A stretch of 64,000 bases of DNA from Homarus americanus (GCF_018991925.1 NW_024737068.1:1493239-1557238); one strand, 5' to 3'. Counted from the first letter of the stretch, positions 1 through 14,685 are shown. Notes: generated by a model from the sequence alone, not told the origin. Numbers and translations are program-made.

Positions 1-400
1 CTTCCACCATTCTTGTTTTATATCTAATGTTGGATCTACATAAATACATCATGCTAATGTTCACCACACTATGGTTATCAAACAGTGTCTCCCCCAGACC
101 CCCAGTGATAATGTAGGGTGGATGGAATTAAGACCAATCACACATTCCCTACATTTGCTGGCTGTTATTTCTCTGTTAATGTTAATATTTTCTCACTTTA
201 TGTTATACTTAAAAAAAATTATTTCACCCTCTCACTCACACACTTCTGTGGTATTTTAGTTGCCTGGTATTTGTAAATGGACACAAAAAGCTACATTTGA
301 TAATTGAAATCGCAATATCATGTACAGTTTGGGCAGGATTAAATTTGGGTGAAGTATTGTAATAGTTTTGGTCTCATCACCAAAATTGTTTATCTTTCAG

Positions 401-3400
401 CTCGCGGAAGTGAATCCTCCACAAACTCCAGGAGCAGTTAATGATCTTGCTGCCACAAACCAAGATACACCTGCCAACCAAACACCAACACAAAATGTAC
501 CCTTCCAAAGTCCAGGTCAACCACAAGGGGAAAATACAGATGCAAACCAGGTATGTGCTAGATATATTTGTAGTTTTATAATCTACATGTTCTAATTGTG
601 TTGTGATGTTAATTCTTGAAACTCGATTAAGCTAATATTTTTTCGTCCAAACACAATTGAATATTACATTTAGAGTTCTGTATACTGTATATATGAATTA
701 GTGTTCAAAATGTTTGTGAATGAACCCTTGAAAGCCCCAAAAGAGTGTTATGTTTTGAATATCTTTATTTCCTGCCCTCCATTAGGTTATACATTTTTAA
801 CACATTGGGTGTTACTTGGTTATGAAATCTATGCAAATTTTCTATTAAGTTTAGTATCAATATTATACTAGGCTGATTTTGTGGTATACCTTGATCAGTA
901 TATGAGTGTTTGGAGTACTTTATATAAGGAATCTCGTGGAACAAAAACTTTAAAAAATTCACTTAAAACAATGGAATCATCAAGAACAATAGTAACCCTT
1001 GGGAAAAATAGAGGTTCATCCCCCCTTTCATGAAAAACACTTAGAAATAAATTTGAACACTGATGTATACTGTACAGTACAGTATGCTGTATATATACAG
1101 TATATATATATATAGTACAGGTATATATACAGTGGTCCCTCGATTAGCGATCGGTCCAATTAACGAAATTTCGGTTAACAAATTAGCTTCCATAAGGATT
1201 TTCAATTCCATTAACGAACAAAACTTCGATTAACGAAAGCCTTACGAGAAACACGCTTTGTTGTGCACATCAGTTGATCGGCTAGTCCGCCAATACAGTA
1301 ATTGGTTCTATGTTTACATTTGTTTCCAGTGGAGTAAATATTAAGAAAGTTGTGCACTTGAATATTTTTGCATTTTTAAATTAAAATTATTTGTCACTCT
1401 AATTTAGTTAACATATTGGTAATACAGTACAGGGAACAGTTTTTGTGTGCCAATCAGTTGATCGAATCACCCACCAACGCTTATGAGTTCAACTTTGTTT
1501 ACAGTGGAGTGAACATCCAGTTTGTTGGTCACTTGAATATTTTTTCATTTTTACATTAAAATTATTGGTCATTCTGAAATTTAGTTAGTTCACATATTGA
1601 TAATATACAGTGCAGAAATTATTATGAAACATGAAGAAGGTATTAGATCCAATGCACTCTGTAAAGAATATGACATGACATCATTGACTGCCTCTACAAT
1701 CAGCTGTTTGATATGTAAACAAAGCTGCCAGGAATACGACATACACACCTCAAAGTAAGTTAAAATATAGTATTCTACTGTTTTGTATTTATTATTATAC
1801 AGTATACAGTACAGTACTGTATTTAGTTTATATTTAATGTTTTGTTAATTCTATTACCGGTATAAAGTACAGTACTTTGTATGTACTTTTTCTGAGTTGG
1901 AACCAATTACCCAATATCCCATTGAAATAATAGATTCAGTTAACAAAATTTTTCAGTTAACGAACGACTCTGTGGAACCAATTGTGTTATTGTAAAAAAC
2001 ATTTCCATTGACCTGTCAATTTTAAATCATGTTCATTTCATTTACAACCTGAAAGAACTTAATTCTCTACTTGATGCACTGAAAGGTTTGGCATGTCATT
2101 TGATTTTTAAATTATGTTTGTGTTATCATGGCATTGTCCCATTCTTTGGATACAGGATGCTGGTAAATCAGGTTTGATATTTACACCAATACTGCTATTA
2201 TCCAGGGTTTAATATACTGTACAGTACAAGCATTGATCAAATATTAGAGGTAATGTGGCTTATCTCGCCGCCCATTTGTCCAAACAAACTTCTTTTAAAT
2301 TGGTCATTAATCAATTTTAATCAAATTTATAGGAGCAAAAATTGCCCTGTGTGGCGGACTTAAAGTTAGGTATTCCATTTATCTTCACTGTTAGGGCAAA
2401 CTGCTAAGGAGTTGATAATTAGAATTTATATATAGATACTGTTATTGATTGCCTTGGATAATAAATATAATGGTGGTTTGAGTCTTTTTATCAGTTTGTC
2501 TGTCTTACTTCTGCTTGACCATCAGCAGTCTAAGGATGGAGTGCATAGGATTCACTCAGGTATGACTTGAATGCTATGAAAATGTTTTAATTTTTTTGCA
2601 CTGAATTTGTTAAATGCTTCAACCAGACGCCAGCGCACACCACACCATTCCAGAGTCCTATGCACGCAGAGATGGAGAATCATGGATACATGGAGGTAGG
2701 ATTTATTCGTCATCCGAGGTTTCATTTCTTCTTTCACCAATTTCTACAAACATATTTATGTTTTGTTACTGATTTATTTTCTTTATTATGGCAATTATTA
2801 TTTTTTTCCTAAACCAATTTATCCTGGGGTTTAATTCATTTTTGCAAGATACTGTACCATTTAAAAAGCTACACTTATAATAAAAAAACCAGACAATATT
2901 TACTTGATATTGAATTTGGTTTAATAAGAAATTTTCTGTGTTTGACAGAATCAACCTCCTTTGGAAAACCCAGGGTACGATGGGTCACATCCCCCAGCAA
3001 ACACTCCCGGTGGCATGTCCGACGGTGGACCTCGATCTAATTACTCTGAGCGTCCAAATACTCCCACTGCTGTGTTGAGGCAAGAGGAGGAGGAGGAGGA
3101 GGTATGTAACCTGGTATTAGTCCAGTTCTAGTTTTAAGCAAAAGCAGTGTGCATTAAATCCCTTCTGTATCATGATCATGACTTTAACAGTTCATTATTT
3201 CTTGGCAAGTATTTTGGGAGCTTATTTTAATGATCTGATGTCGGGTGTTTGAGTCTTTACAGCCTCACAGCCTCATAGCTGTGCAAATACACTCTTACAT
3301 CCTGCCAGGCTTGGTTTCATGCTACTGATGGATATGTCTTTACTGTACCATTTCCCCACTCATTCGCTTTGAAGGTATTTTTGTAATTTTTACAGGAAAA

Positions 3401-4889
3401 ATAAATAAGGTTTAAAGGATTTTGAGTTGATAAATATTTTGCAAGGTCTTCATCTTCATGTGCTGTTTATGCTCTGAAACTGGATTAAGTTTACTTACAG
3501 CGTGTCATAACTTTTTGAACATTTGCATGACTGCAGAAAAGATGCGTCATGTAGATGTAGTTTTAACAGCTGCCGTGTGGTCTTGAGTTTCTGGAATGAA
3601 ACAATGAACTCACTAACTCACTTTTACATTTACACACTACCTACTTGATAGAACAGGCAGCAAAGTAGGAATGTCATGAGTAGGGTGACAAATTGTACCT
3701 GCTTACCAGTCCTGTTACAGGTAGGTATTATAAATGATTAATCTGCCTCTATACACTGTTCACGGCAAGCTTACAACTGAGCAAAATCAGAGGAAGCTCA
3801 TGATTGGTCGAGTCGTGCCAGGTGAACATGAGCTGGGATGGTGAAGTAACAATTTTCACTTGTTAATTGGAAAATAATATTCCTCTAATTAAAGTCCAGA
3901 TGAATGCCAGGGTGGATATATTTTAGGTGAAATTATCTGCAAAGGCAGTTGGGGGGAATGAATGATAGTCTATTGCTTTTGAGTCTAGCCACCCTGGACT
4001 ATAGCAAAATAGGACTTTTGAGAGTTAAAAGCTATCAGATCAGAGTCTTATGCTCCCAACTGTAGAAAACTATCATGCATTTTTATCCAGGAATAGGTTA
4101 AGTTTTATTCTACACGAGCTGGATCAGATGAAAAGTCCGCTCTACATGTACTACATATATAACCATTTTAAATATTTGCTGCTCCAGTGCAATAGCTTGT
4201 GAGTGATTGTAATTATCACTGACTCACCACCTCACCTAGATCATACTAATACTTAACAGTAAAACATTTCTTATCAGTGGGTGGATGAATGATTTTGTGT
4301 ACAGTACAGTACATGAAAAAAACTAAAGAAATTTATGGCTCTTACATTTGTTGTGTTATTGCAAAGTTTTTTCTATTTCCTTCAGGAGGAACAGTTAGAC
4401 GATGAGACGTACGAACAGTTTGAAGAACGTGTGGTTAATAAAAGAGCTGGCCAGATGTTCCTTAGCATTAAGAGGAGGCTAAGACAGAACAACATCCTGT
4501 TCTCTGATTTGGCCCATAATAATAACAGAAAACAGGTAAAGTGGATCATTAAGCTTGTTTGTAGTTCATTATGTCAGCGTGTTTGGAAATAGAAGTTGTA
4601 AGGGACACTGGATTCATTGTGTTGTTGGAAATAGGGTGCATGAAATTTTTTTTAAATTCAGAATTATTGACTGTACTAATTTACTTGGTGATAGAGAGTT
4701 GCCCTTTGATAGAAGACAAAGTTGACAGGTGAATATCAGTGACCCTTGTTTCTCATCCAACAGGTGGCTCAGAAATTCTACACCATGCTAGTACTAAAGA
4801 AATTACAAGCTGTGGAACTCACACAAGAAGGACCCTTCACAGAAATGTTTGTAAGCAAAGGTGCTCTTTTTGAGAATGCATCTTTGTAA
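401..4889 (+). CDS. RAD21: RAD21 cohesin subunit, 3' coding exons (partial gene)
   Basis: RAD21 is the kleisin that closes the cohesin ring between SMC1 and SMC3; its C-terminal winged helix binds the SMC1 head. Five exons can be read, each bounded by AG and GT and all in phase 0: 401-550, 2627-2695, 2949-3101, 4386-4535 and 4764-4889 (TAA at 4887). The first three encode a Pro/Gln/Asn-rich linker that ends in a run of Glu. The last two match the family's C-terminal winged-helix domain, with VNKRAGQM, NNNRKQ, KFYTMLVLKK and VELTQEGPF in the expected order and spacing. The 5' exons lie outside the window, so the protein is partial (215 residues visible). Identity is firm from the C-terminal motifs; the linker exons are assigned by frame, splice sites and position. 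The ATG at 368 lies before the splice acceptor and is not a start. The meiotic paralogue REC8 is less likely because the RAD21-type ELTQE motif is present. Confidence 0.93.
551..2626 (+). other. RAD21 intron
   Basis: Intron between the first two visible exons (GT at 551, AG ending at 2626). It is AT-rich and holds a pogo/Tigger-type transposon remnant (about 1130-2000) and many TACTGTACAGTA-like palindromes. No other gene is seen. Confidence 0.8.
1130..2000 (+). mobile_element. pogo/Tigger-like DNA transposon remnant
   Basis: The left end CAGTGGTCCCTCGATTA follows a TA dinucleotide, as expected for the Tigger/pogo branch of the Tc1-mariner superfamily (known family ends: CAG...CCTCG, TA target). 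Subterminal TTAACGAA-type motifs recur at 1150-1240 and again in degenerate form at 1940-1990. At 1624-1704 the plus strand encodes KHEEGIRSNALCKEYDMT, which resembles the start of the CENP-B/Tigger transposase helix-turn-helix. No transposase beyond this survives. No matching right terminal repeat is found, so the right edge is approximate. It is a deleted copy inside a RAD21 intron. Confidence 0.7.
3102..4385 (+). other. RAD21 intron, no recognisable content
   Basis: Intron of about 1.3 kb between the Glu-rich exon and the first winged-helix exon. I see no transposon ends, exons or RNA genes in it. The shorter introns at 2696-2948 and 4536-4763 are equally featureless. Confidence 0.7.
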
Positions 4890-7027
4890 TCCCAACCTAA
4901 ACTTCTCAAAAATGGGTTTATATTGTGCCTAAAAAGGACCAAGAGGCTATTGTAAAACTGTGCCTGGAGAACTTTATTAGCATTTAAAAATTTAAGCAGT
5001 GTACCCATTTTCATGAGAGATGACCCTGTAAGACTGGTCCATAAGCAAAGACGGTAGGCTGTTGAATTAAATATTTATTTAATTTTTTTCCTAATTTGAG
5101 TCAGTGGTTATTACCACATGACATAAAGTCAATATGTTGAAGGTGTCATGCACAATCCAGTTTACAAGTACTATACCAATGTAATCCATTGAGCACATTT
5201 TTAATTTGGAGTAATGAAATTTTGCAAAAAATTGGTGATTTCATGCATACACCTTTTATTTTCTTCTTAATATGATTTATTGGTGTGCACTTTGAACACA
5301 AATGGACTGGATTTTTTCTCATTAATGGTAATGCAGTAGGTGATTAGGGGTCATACAGCTGTATTGTGCATAATTAATCATCAGAGATTGTACTTTGGTA
5401 CAGTAGCAGTTTGATAGATCATCTACTCATCCCTCCTTTAGTTTCTAATTGTAGTCTTAAGTTCAGTTATGGTTTTTGCCCATGAGGTATGTATTTTAAA
5501 TTAGTAGGAATCAAGAACTTCATATTGTATAATTATATTAAACCAACATTTCATTTCTTGTAAGATTTCATTCTGTTTACAATAATTTTTTTAATATTCA
5601 AAAATAGAATTTAACAAGTTCATTAATTGAGTTTCTGAACACAAGGATTCAGTTATAGTCACCATAGATTATACAATCATGACAGTAAGTCCAGGTGAAT
5701 GAGTATTCCTGTTACTTTTTAATTTATTAGTTTTGAATGATTTAAATTTCCTTGAACATGAGATGTTTTAAGCTCCTGCCAGTTGATGGTATAACTTGGT
5801 GATTTTTAAGTTATTCTTAAATATATTGGAGAGTATTACAGGAGGTAAGGAAGTAATTTTCACTTAGTTTGCACATGTCTTAATGGTCATCAGTAATGTC
5901 ATTGATAATGGGAATTGTGTGGTCTTGCACTTGGTAAACAAATTGTATTTTGCTTTAAGACAAGGGTTTCTGACAAAATTTTGATGCAGATTGTGGCAAA
6001 TGCACAAAACAATATTACTCTTTACACTCATAAAGCTCCCTAATGCACTGAAGTTGTTCTTCAGGTTAACTTTTCCCCATTTGCATATGCACTTCGTCCT
6101 GCATGTTGAGGTACAATACATGCACAGATGATACAGAGCAAGGTGTGTAATGAAGTACAAATCACAGATATTGTTTCCTTTATGCATAGTAACAGCAGAT
6201 GTCTCACTAGCATTGCAGTTGAAGTGGCCTCTTGTCCGTAATGTTAGATAAGATTTATATTTGAAGACGAGTGCTTCTCTAAGTTGCTGGTTAGATATCT
6301 GTTAACACATAATAGTAAATTTATATTGAACTATGGAGGACTTTTCCCCTCTGCTGGTTAAATGTCTTTGAATATTAAGTAAACATATAGAATGCGGTTC
6401 CATTGTCATGGTGATCAATAGCATTGGCAGTGATTTTTCTGTGTGTGAGAGGATGTGTAAAATTTGTGAACATGTGTAGAAATTTCTTTTCATTTGTGTT
6501 TTGTGTGATTGTGTGTGATGAAAGTGTACAGTGTACAAATGTATGTCATGGGATCCTTTTAGTGCAAGATTTTGAAAGCTCATTTTGATAGAGATTTGAA
6601 ATGGGCAATTGTTGTTCATGATTCTGCATGGGAGGGATTATTGGTAGGTATATTATGTGTGATATGAGGGTAACGGAAAACAGATCACGTTGTGTTGGCA
6701 TATAAAGGAAGAAAATTTACATACTTTATTTTTAGTGTTATCTCCAGATTGGATGTAAAAACTAAACAAAAATTCAGAGTATTTATAGAAAATTTTATTA
6801 AAAGTAAAATTAAAGGCATATGAATTTATTTTTATCCTTCCAATGTGTCCATTTGGTTCTCTCAAGATGTTCTTGCTATACAGGCATTGCATGTTACAAA
6901 TATCTCTTTTTTTTTCTTCTGATATTTAACTTTTGACCTTAGGTTTAACTTTATGCTTGCCAAGTGGTGGGCAGGTGAGTAAAAGTCACTACAGGTACAC
7001 TCATTAATTATGGTCTGACGTTCCACA
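4890..7027 (+). other. RAD21 3' UTR and downstream DNA
   Basis: AT-rich sequence after the RAD21 stop. The start is presumably 3' UTR; I could not fix the polyadenylation site. Minus-strand open frames of 79-107 codons between 5.8 and 6.9 kb have no recognisable motif and are probably chance frames. Confidence 0.5.
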
Positions 7028-8620
<1,593 letters not shown>

Positions 8621-9737
8621 CCCATCTCCCAATACGTATACATATCGATACATACTATTGTATAGAGTTCCGTGGTTGGGCTATACCTACAGTATCTCTA
8701 CCCTTGGAATTACTTGACCAAATATTCTATATCAAGTATACTGGCCTTGTACTTCCCCAAATTACTGTACTTGTACTTTAGAAAAATTATTTAACTCAAG
8801 CCTGATAAGTAAATTACATAAAACCAAAATTTTTGGGGAGCAATGAACATACAGTAACTATTGTTGCAATTTTATTTGGTCATGTAAACACTGAAAAACT
8901 ATAAATACAATTACTGTATACCAAAAACACCATCCTGAGATTGTTGGGAAAACTGTGCTTCTAGTTTACATTTTCTGTGTTGTATACTGTACAGTATGTA
9001 GACTGGCTATTATGCTATCACCAGTTGAATAGCCTGGTAGTCTACACAAGGTTCTGTTAGGTTATGTGCATTGTTGTTTCCAAATAACGTCGACAGAAAT
9101 TTTGGTGCAAATCTATGAACTCCTTCAGGTGCCGAGTTTAATTTTGGGGTAATGTGATCACTAGTATTTGATTGGGTGATGTCTTGAGGGAATGGTTTGT
9201 TACTATTGCTCTGTGATGTGTACATTATCAGTAGGTACTGTACCTGTACTCTTATATTTTTCTTTTCACTTTTTATAAGTTTAACTTCAAACATATTTTG
9301 TGTAATATTATGTTATTTAAATAGACATTTACTCAGTTACTCCAGTAAAATTCTTTTTGGTGGTGTCTTGCCTGATTGTGGTGCATTTTATAATGACAGC
9401 TGTTTGCTTGCTGGAGATTTTAATGTGTTCTCTGGTGTCTTGGCTAATGGTTTGTTTTCTTTGTGATTTTCACGTTTATATAAGAATAGAAATAGCAACC
9501 GTGTTCTAGAAAATGGAAAAATTTAAATGACTGAATTTATTTTAAGAGGCAGAAAGTAGGTTGAGGCCTTCGTATCTCTGGCGATTTGGTGAATTGTAAA
9601 ATGTTGTAGTTTTGGATCATTTGTAAAGCATGTACCCCAAAGTGACCCTTTGAAGATCTGCCACTCACCCGCCTGAAGTTTACACACCCCCATACTACTC
9701 GGGGTGCCTTGTGGGGGCGAGAAACCGCTGTCACCTA
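8621..9737. other. Unassigned AT-rich DNA
   Basis: No exon, transposon end or RNA gene is recognised. A TATACTGTACAGTATG palindrome lies near 8983. The plus-strand frame at 9197-9466 contains GDFN by chance (see rejected items). Confidence 0.4.
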
Positions 9738-10250
9738 TTCTTTTTTTTAATTCTTTTCTTTTATCCTCTCCATCACTGATCAGCTTGTTAGCCGCTTGGG
9801 CGATCGGTCATGTCTCTGATTACTTTTATTTTCTTTTATCCTCTTCACCAAAAGATCGGCTCGTTAGCCGCTTGGGCGATTGGTCACGTCTCTGTTACAC
9901 ACTGTTGGCAAGTACTGGGCATGCACTGGCTCCTGAATGTACCTGAACCCGCTCAAGTCTTGTCTTGAAAGAGCTCACACTCGGTGCCGTCACAACACTT
10001 TCTGGTAGATTGTTCCAAGAGTTCACAACTCTCACAACGAAAAAGTTTGCCCTCGCAGTTTTCTGGACTTGCGGCTTCTTCAATCTTGAGCTGTGACCCC
10101 TTGTGGGGCGAGTGTCCGCCACCTCCAAGTAAGGACACTCGACTGAGTAGTGCCCCTTGAGATGCTTATACACCTCAATTAGGTCACCCCTTGCCTGTCT
10201 GTAGTATATAAGCTAGGCAAGTTCAGGCGCTCCAATCACTCAGCGTAGCT
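9738..10250 (-). mobile_element. Non-LTR retrotransposon (CR1/Jockey-type) 3' fragment
   Basis: On the minus strand the sequence encodes the end of a LINE reverse transcriptase ORF: RGDLIEVYKHLKGHYSVECP, then RGHSSRLKKPQ, FFVVRVVNSWNNLPESVV and SSFKTRLERVQ. The last blocks are the usual C-terminal signature of CR1-like elements in arthropods and vertebrates. The 3' UTR contains two copies of a ~65-base motif (about 9763-9820 and 9836-9900; core TCGTTAGCCGCTTGGGCGAT) and ends in A-rich sequence at about 9738-9770. The 5' part of the element is absent; Gypsy sequence begins right next to it. Confidence 0.8.
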
Positions 10251-10254
10251 GAGG

Positions 10255-12027
10255 TGTCAAAGGGCAGGCGCCAGTCTGGTGGCCCTCCTTTTGCCTCATG
10301 TACATTAACAGATGTTCAGAAAAACTATTCTCGGTTAGATAAAGAAGCCCTAAGCTTTGTATATGGTGTTCAGAAATTCAGACGGTTTCTTTACGGCTGG
10401 CAGTTCACGTTGATTACAGATCACCGCCCATTGGTTTCCTTGTTTGGCCCAGAGAAACCTGTTCCACCACATGCATCTGCCAAACTGCAAAGATGGGCAC
10501 TTAAGTCGGCTTCATACAACTACAAGATAGAATACAGGAACATGGCTGCTCATGTTGATGCAGATAGCTCGTCAAGAGTTCCTCTGGCTACAAAAGTGAA
10601 CTGTGACAGTGAGGTTGTAAATTGCTACTTCTTTGAAACAGACATCCTCACAACTGCAACACATCAAATGATCAAGAAGAAAACTGCAGTAAATCCAATA
10701 TTATCCAAAGTTCTGAAATATGCTCAGTGTGGATGGCCAAGTACTGATGAGTGTGATCCAAGTTTACAACCTTTCCTACAGCGTCGAGATGAAATCAGCA
10801 TTGAACAAGGGTGTGTTCTATGGGGACTTCGTGTCATAATTCCCACTGCACTGCAAGGGGACATACTTGGAGAACTACATGAGACACACCGAGGCAGTGG
10901 CAAGGTCCTATGGTTGGAGGCCCAATCTGGACAAGCAAATTGAAGTTGTTTTTTCTTCATGTCAAGTATGTCAATCCATGAGGGCAGATCCACCTACTGC
11001 ACAAATTCATCTGGACTTTTCCATCCAAACCTTGGTCAAGACTTCATGCTGATTTTGCAGGTCCAGTCTCGGGAAAGATATACTTTGTACTTGTCGATGC
11101 TTACAATAGGTATCCTGAATTAGTTCAAATGATGAGTACTATGGCCGAGGCAACGGTAAAGATTCTCCGTGAGGTTTTCAGTAGACACGGATTACCTGAG
11201 ATTCTAGTCACAGATTTTGGCCCGCAATTCACTTCAAAAGAGTTTGCGTTTTCTGCTTAACAACCGGTATTTTGCATCGTACATCCTCAGCATATAAACC
11301 TTCTATGAATGGTCAAGCAGAAAGAGTAGTTTAAGTACTTAAGCCAGCTTTACGTCAAGTTGAAGTACTAAAGCAAGATGCTGAGACTGTCCTACAAAGA
11401 TACCTGCTTTCCTATAGTATCACTCCACATTCTACAACAGGAATCGCCCCGTCTGTGCTGCTGATGGGAAGGAAACTGTGCACTCGTTTGGATTTAATAT
11501 TTCCATCTTTTACGAAGAAAGTGGCAGTAGAACAAGAGTCCATGGCGAACTGAACTGTTTCACGTGGCTGTCGTGTGTTGAAATTGGGTAATTCAGTGCA
11601 AGTGAGAAATTATAGAGGAAAAGAAAAATGGGTGCAAGGTTAAGTGGAGAAAGACATTACTTAGTGAAAGTTCATGATGGCTCTGTAGAGAAAAGACACA
11701 TAGACCAATTGCTGAAGTGTCCTCAAAGAGTAAATGAGGAAATAGTCCCTGAGGAGGCCTTAGTACCGGTAGATGAAAATTCAAATAATGAAACCAATAA
11801 TTCATATTCAAATCCTATTCCTAATGTGCTTCCAGATATGTATCCTAAAATGAATGAAGTCGAGCCTCAATCAAATAAGTGAAAATGAAAATGCAAGTCC
11901 TACATTTTCAGAGGTTTTGGGGCAATTCCAAAGTTCTAATAAACCTGTACCTTCTCCCAATGAGCAACTAGTTACTTCCCAGAAATATCCAGAACGGCAA
12001 AGAAACCCTCCTAGATATCCTAAATGA
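10255..12027 (+). mobile_element. Ty3/Gypsy retrotransposon pol remnant (RNase H and integrase)
   Basis: Pol begins inside RNase H (TLTDVQKNYSRLDKEALS, then ITDHRPL, then HVDADSSSR). It continues into the integrase zinc-binding region (CQVCQSMRADPP near 10950-11000), the catalytic core (LHADFAGPVSGK, VTDFGPQFTSKEF, GQAERVV, which carry the D, D and E) and the C-terminal tail ending RNPPRYPK with a stop at 12025-12027. RT, protease and gag are missing. Frameshifts near 10,890 and 11,005 and in-frame stops near 11,260 and 11,330 break the frame, and the usual TDNG is TDFG here. A dead fragment. Confidence 0.88.
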
Positions 12028-12765
12028 CTGTACAACTTGAATATTCTTTTATTTTATTTTAGTGTCTACTACTTATAATATACAGTACTATATTGCAACT
12101 TACTACAATTACTGCAGTTTCCCTTATTGCTGTGCTTTATTTTGTTAACATTCCTTAATAGATGATAGTTTTGTGAGCGCTGTAGCATAATATGAATAAT
12201 TAAGTGTTGAACGGACTAACTGCACAAACGTGACCATGATAGTGGGATTAAGTTTTATTTTTAATCAGTCTAACAATACAGAGGAGAATATACTGTATAT
12301 GTTACTGTTAGTAAGATGGTGTAAATGTCAACTTACATCCTGCTGAACATTAAAGATAAAGCCCTCGCTTGTCATGCAGCTTCCTATTCTAAATATAACG
12401 AACAGCTGTCTTAATAGGAGACTAAATTGTACTGAGATTGTGAAAAGAAGAATCATAATTTACATGTAATTTGGACTTTATTTGTGAAATTAAATTATAG
12501 TTGGTTAGGAATAAAAAGGGTAAAGGTTAGATCGAATCAACTGTAAGGATGAAAATTCTAACCTACTGTACAGTACTTATTTGTTCAATGTGTTTAATTA
12601 TTTATCATGAACCCCGAGAGAGAGAGAGAGAGAGAGTGAAACGTGACATGTATACAATACAATAATGTGTAACTTATTTTACGGTCTTCTAAACCTCACC
12701 AACTCATAGTAAATCTCTGTCTATTCACCAGTCACAAGGAAGGACCTACGGTGTACTTTTACTTA
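12028..12765. other. DNA downstream of the Gypsy fragment
   Basis: Some of this may be the 3' LTR of the Gypsy copy, but I find no clear TG...CA pair. A short (GA)n run lies at about 12,614-12,636. No gene is seen. Confidence 0.35.
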
Positions 12766-12855
12766 TCCTCTTCGCCATTGATCGGCTCATTACTCGTTAG
12801 CCGCTTGAACGATCGGTCACGTCTCTGTTATGTACTGTTGGCAAGTTGACCAATG
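12766..12855 (-). repeat. LINE 3' UTR motif, isolated copy
   Basis: It matches the tandem motif in the LINE 3' UTR at 9763-9900, including GATCGGTCACGTCTCTGTTA and the following TACTGTTGGCAAGT. Probably a severely 5'-truncated insertion of the same LINE family. Confidence 0.6.
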
Positions 12856-12989
12856 AAAACATGACAAGCTGATATGAGGAAAAGGTTTTGAATAGGAGCG
12901 GACTATCTTGGTTGGTCTTGAAACGTTTTGCCTGTATCTAGCTCCTTTGTGAAAGTTGATGATATACTATAAAAAACAAGTGTGAGGGA

Positions 12990-13723
12990 CAGTGGCGTTT
13001 CTAGCCTTCGGAAAGTGGGGGGGGGGGGCACTTTGGGGCCAAGGTAAATGGAGGGCAAAACCTAACCTGTGTACAACTTGCAAGATGCAGTTTTTGGCAT
13101 TATTACACCAATATGATTGACAAATGTGAAGTGACGTCACTCATGACGCCAGCTTAAAATAATCAGCATATGGCGGTATAATGGCAACGCTCTTATTCCA
13201 CTAATGATTCATTGGAGTATTGACACACTTTAACATATCTCTAAAACTGTATTATTGCTCACATAGTCACATAAAGGGCGGTGTACCACATAACAAACAT
13301 TGAAAAATATAGCAGCGTCTTTACAATGTATGTACATACATCAGCGAAAAAATGAATGATCTCACGCTTCACACATAATGGAGATTATGGAGACAACGTT
13401 TACGTTTTCAGACATGGGCGCCGCATGCAACTGTTACATTATACCCAATGGCAAATGGCAGAGTGGTAATGTTCATCACCGACAAGGCAGTTTGTTTATA
13501 TACACCGTAATGTGACCCCACCCCGCATATCTGCACCCTCCCAATTCCTGCCCTCCGGGTCTCACCTCACCTCACCCATGCCTGCATCTGGCGTGCGGTG
13601 CGCCCATTGCCCGAGTCACTTGACTCACTTCCTGGTTTTGGGAATGTTTTTGAAATTACAATTTTGAGAATAAAAAGTGGGGGAGCCCAAAATTTGCCAT
13701 GCCCCCCCGTAGAATCGCCCCTG
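12990..13723. mobile_element. Non-autonomous hAT transposon with an 8-bp target duplication
   Basis: The left end CAGTGGCGTTTCTA and right end TAGAATCGCCCCTG are inverted repeats (12 of 14 positions). They are flanked by a perfect 8-bp direct repeat GTGAGGGA at 12,982-12,989 and 13,724-13,731, the target-site length typical of the hAT superfamily. Subterminal G-rich (left) and C-rich (right) runs face each other. The 734-bp interior has no transposase-like frame. The intact duplication suggests a relatively recent insertion. Confidence 0.88.
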
Positions 13724-13731
13724 GTGAGGGA

Positions 13732-14224
13732 GTACAGCTGGACGATCAACACGAAACGTTCTGTGCGCTTAGTTCTGGCGGCCAGTGAAGTTTGTTTGTT
13801 GACTCTACCACGCTAATGTAATTTGTTGACTGACCTAAAATACACTCCAAGGATATTTGCCTAATGGCGATAACTATTTTTGAACTGTTCACTTACCATA
13901 GACGATCATGTAAACAATCTTAATAAATATATTTTTAAAGTTTCATAGAAAGCGAACCAAACCTACGTTAGGTATAGTTTTACCTATCTTATGATGGTAG
14001 TCGGTGTCTAAATTAGAGATTAAATTTTAATTTACATGGATTATTTTCATTAATTTATAGAAATAAAAAAATAAGTTAAACCTTTTCGGCAAACAAGCTA
14101 TTTTTTTTAAGGTTAAATCGACATTCCCTATTTAGTAATGATTCTTGTACTGTAAACAAAATGCTTATTTTAAACCCTTGAAACAATTCATGTGGTTGCA
14201 TTTACAGGGTTTCGTGCAAATAGT
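13732..14224. other. Unassigned DNA between transposons
   Basis: AT-rich sequence with no recognisable gene or repeat end. Confidence 0.35.
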
Positions 14225-14382
14225 GTACAGTTTATTTCACCCGAAGAATAAACACTCTAATGCTAACCTAACCTAGTTTAACCCTCCTTCCCAGATAGTG
14301 TTTTAGCTGTATGTTAATCATCAGGTGAAATAATTATGCTGGGGTTCCATCTTAAGGTGATCCATCTAGATAATAGAATCAA
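14225..14382. mobile_element. Degenerate MITE with CTAACC core
   Basis: The right arm (about 14,313-14,373, with CATCAGGTGAAATAA and GGTGATCC) resembles the right arm of the well-preserved MITE at 43,663-43,866. The centre has the same CTAACCTAACC motif. The left arm is decayed (TTATTTCACCCGAAGAATAA). Confidence 0.5.
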
Positions 14383-14613
14383 GAGACTTTTGAGAATTGG
14401 ATCACAAAATTCTGTTAAACATGAACATGCATCCTTCTACCCATTATCAGGTTATTTCAACTGATTAGGAAACTGATATGTATTTGTAGTCAAGTTTTAT
14501 ACTCAGTAACTGTGTAAGACACAGGATATGGTGCAACCTTATTTGACGCTAACAACAAAGGAACGAGCATCCTCCTCTTTCCCTCCATCCTGCAGTAGCC
14601 AGCTCTTTCTCTC

Positions 14614-14617
<4 letters not shown>

Positions 14618-14681
<64 letters not shown>

Positions 14682-14685
14682 TATA
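14618..14685. repeat. (TA)n microsatellite
   Basis: About 60 bases of TA repeats after a short CT run. Confidence 0.95.

Noticed and set aside
5864..6892. Three minus-strand frames of 79-107 codons downstream of RAD21
   Set aside because: No motif or codon pattern; likely chance frames in AT-rich DNA.
9197..9466. Plus-strand frame containing LLAGDFN, suggestive of a LINE endonuclease
   Set aside because: No other endonuclease motif lies around it; GDFN alone is too short to support a call.
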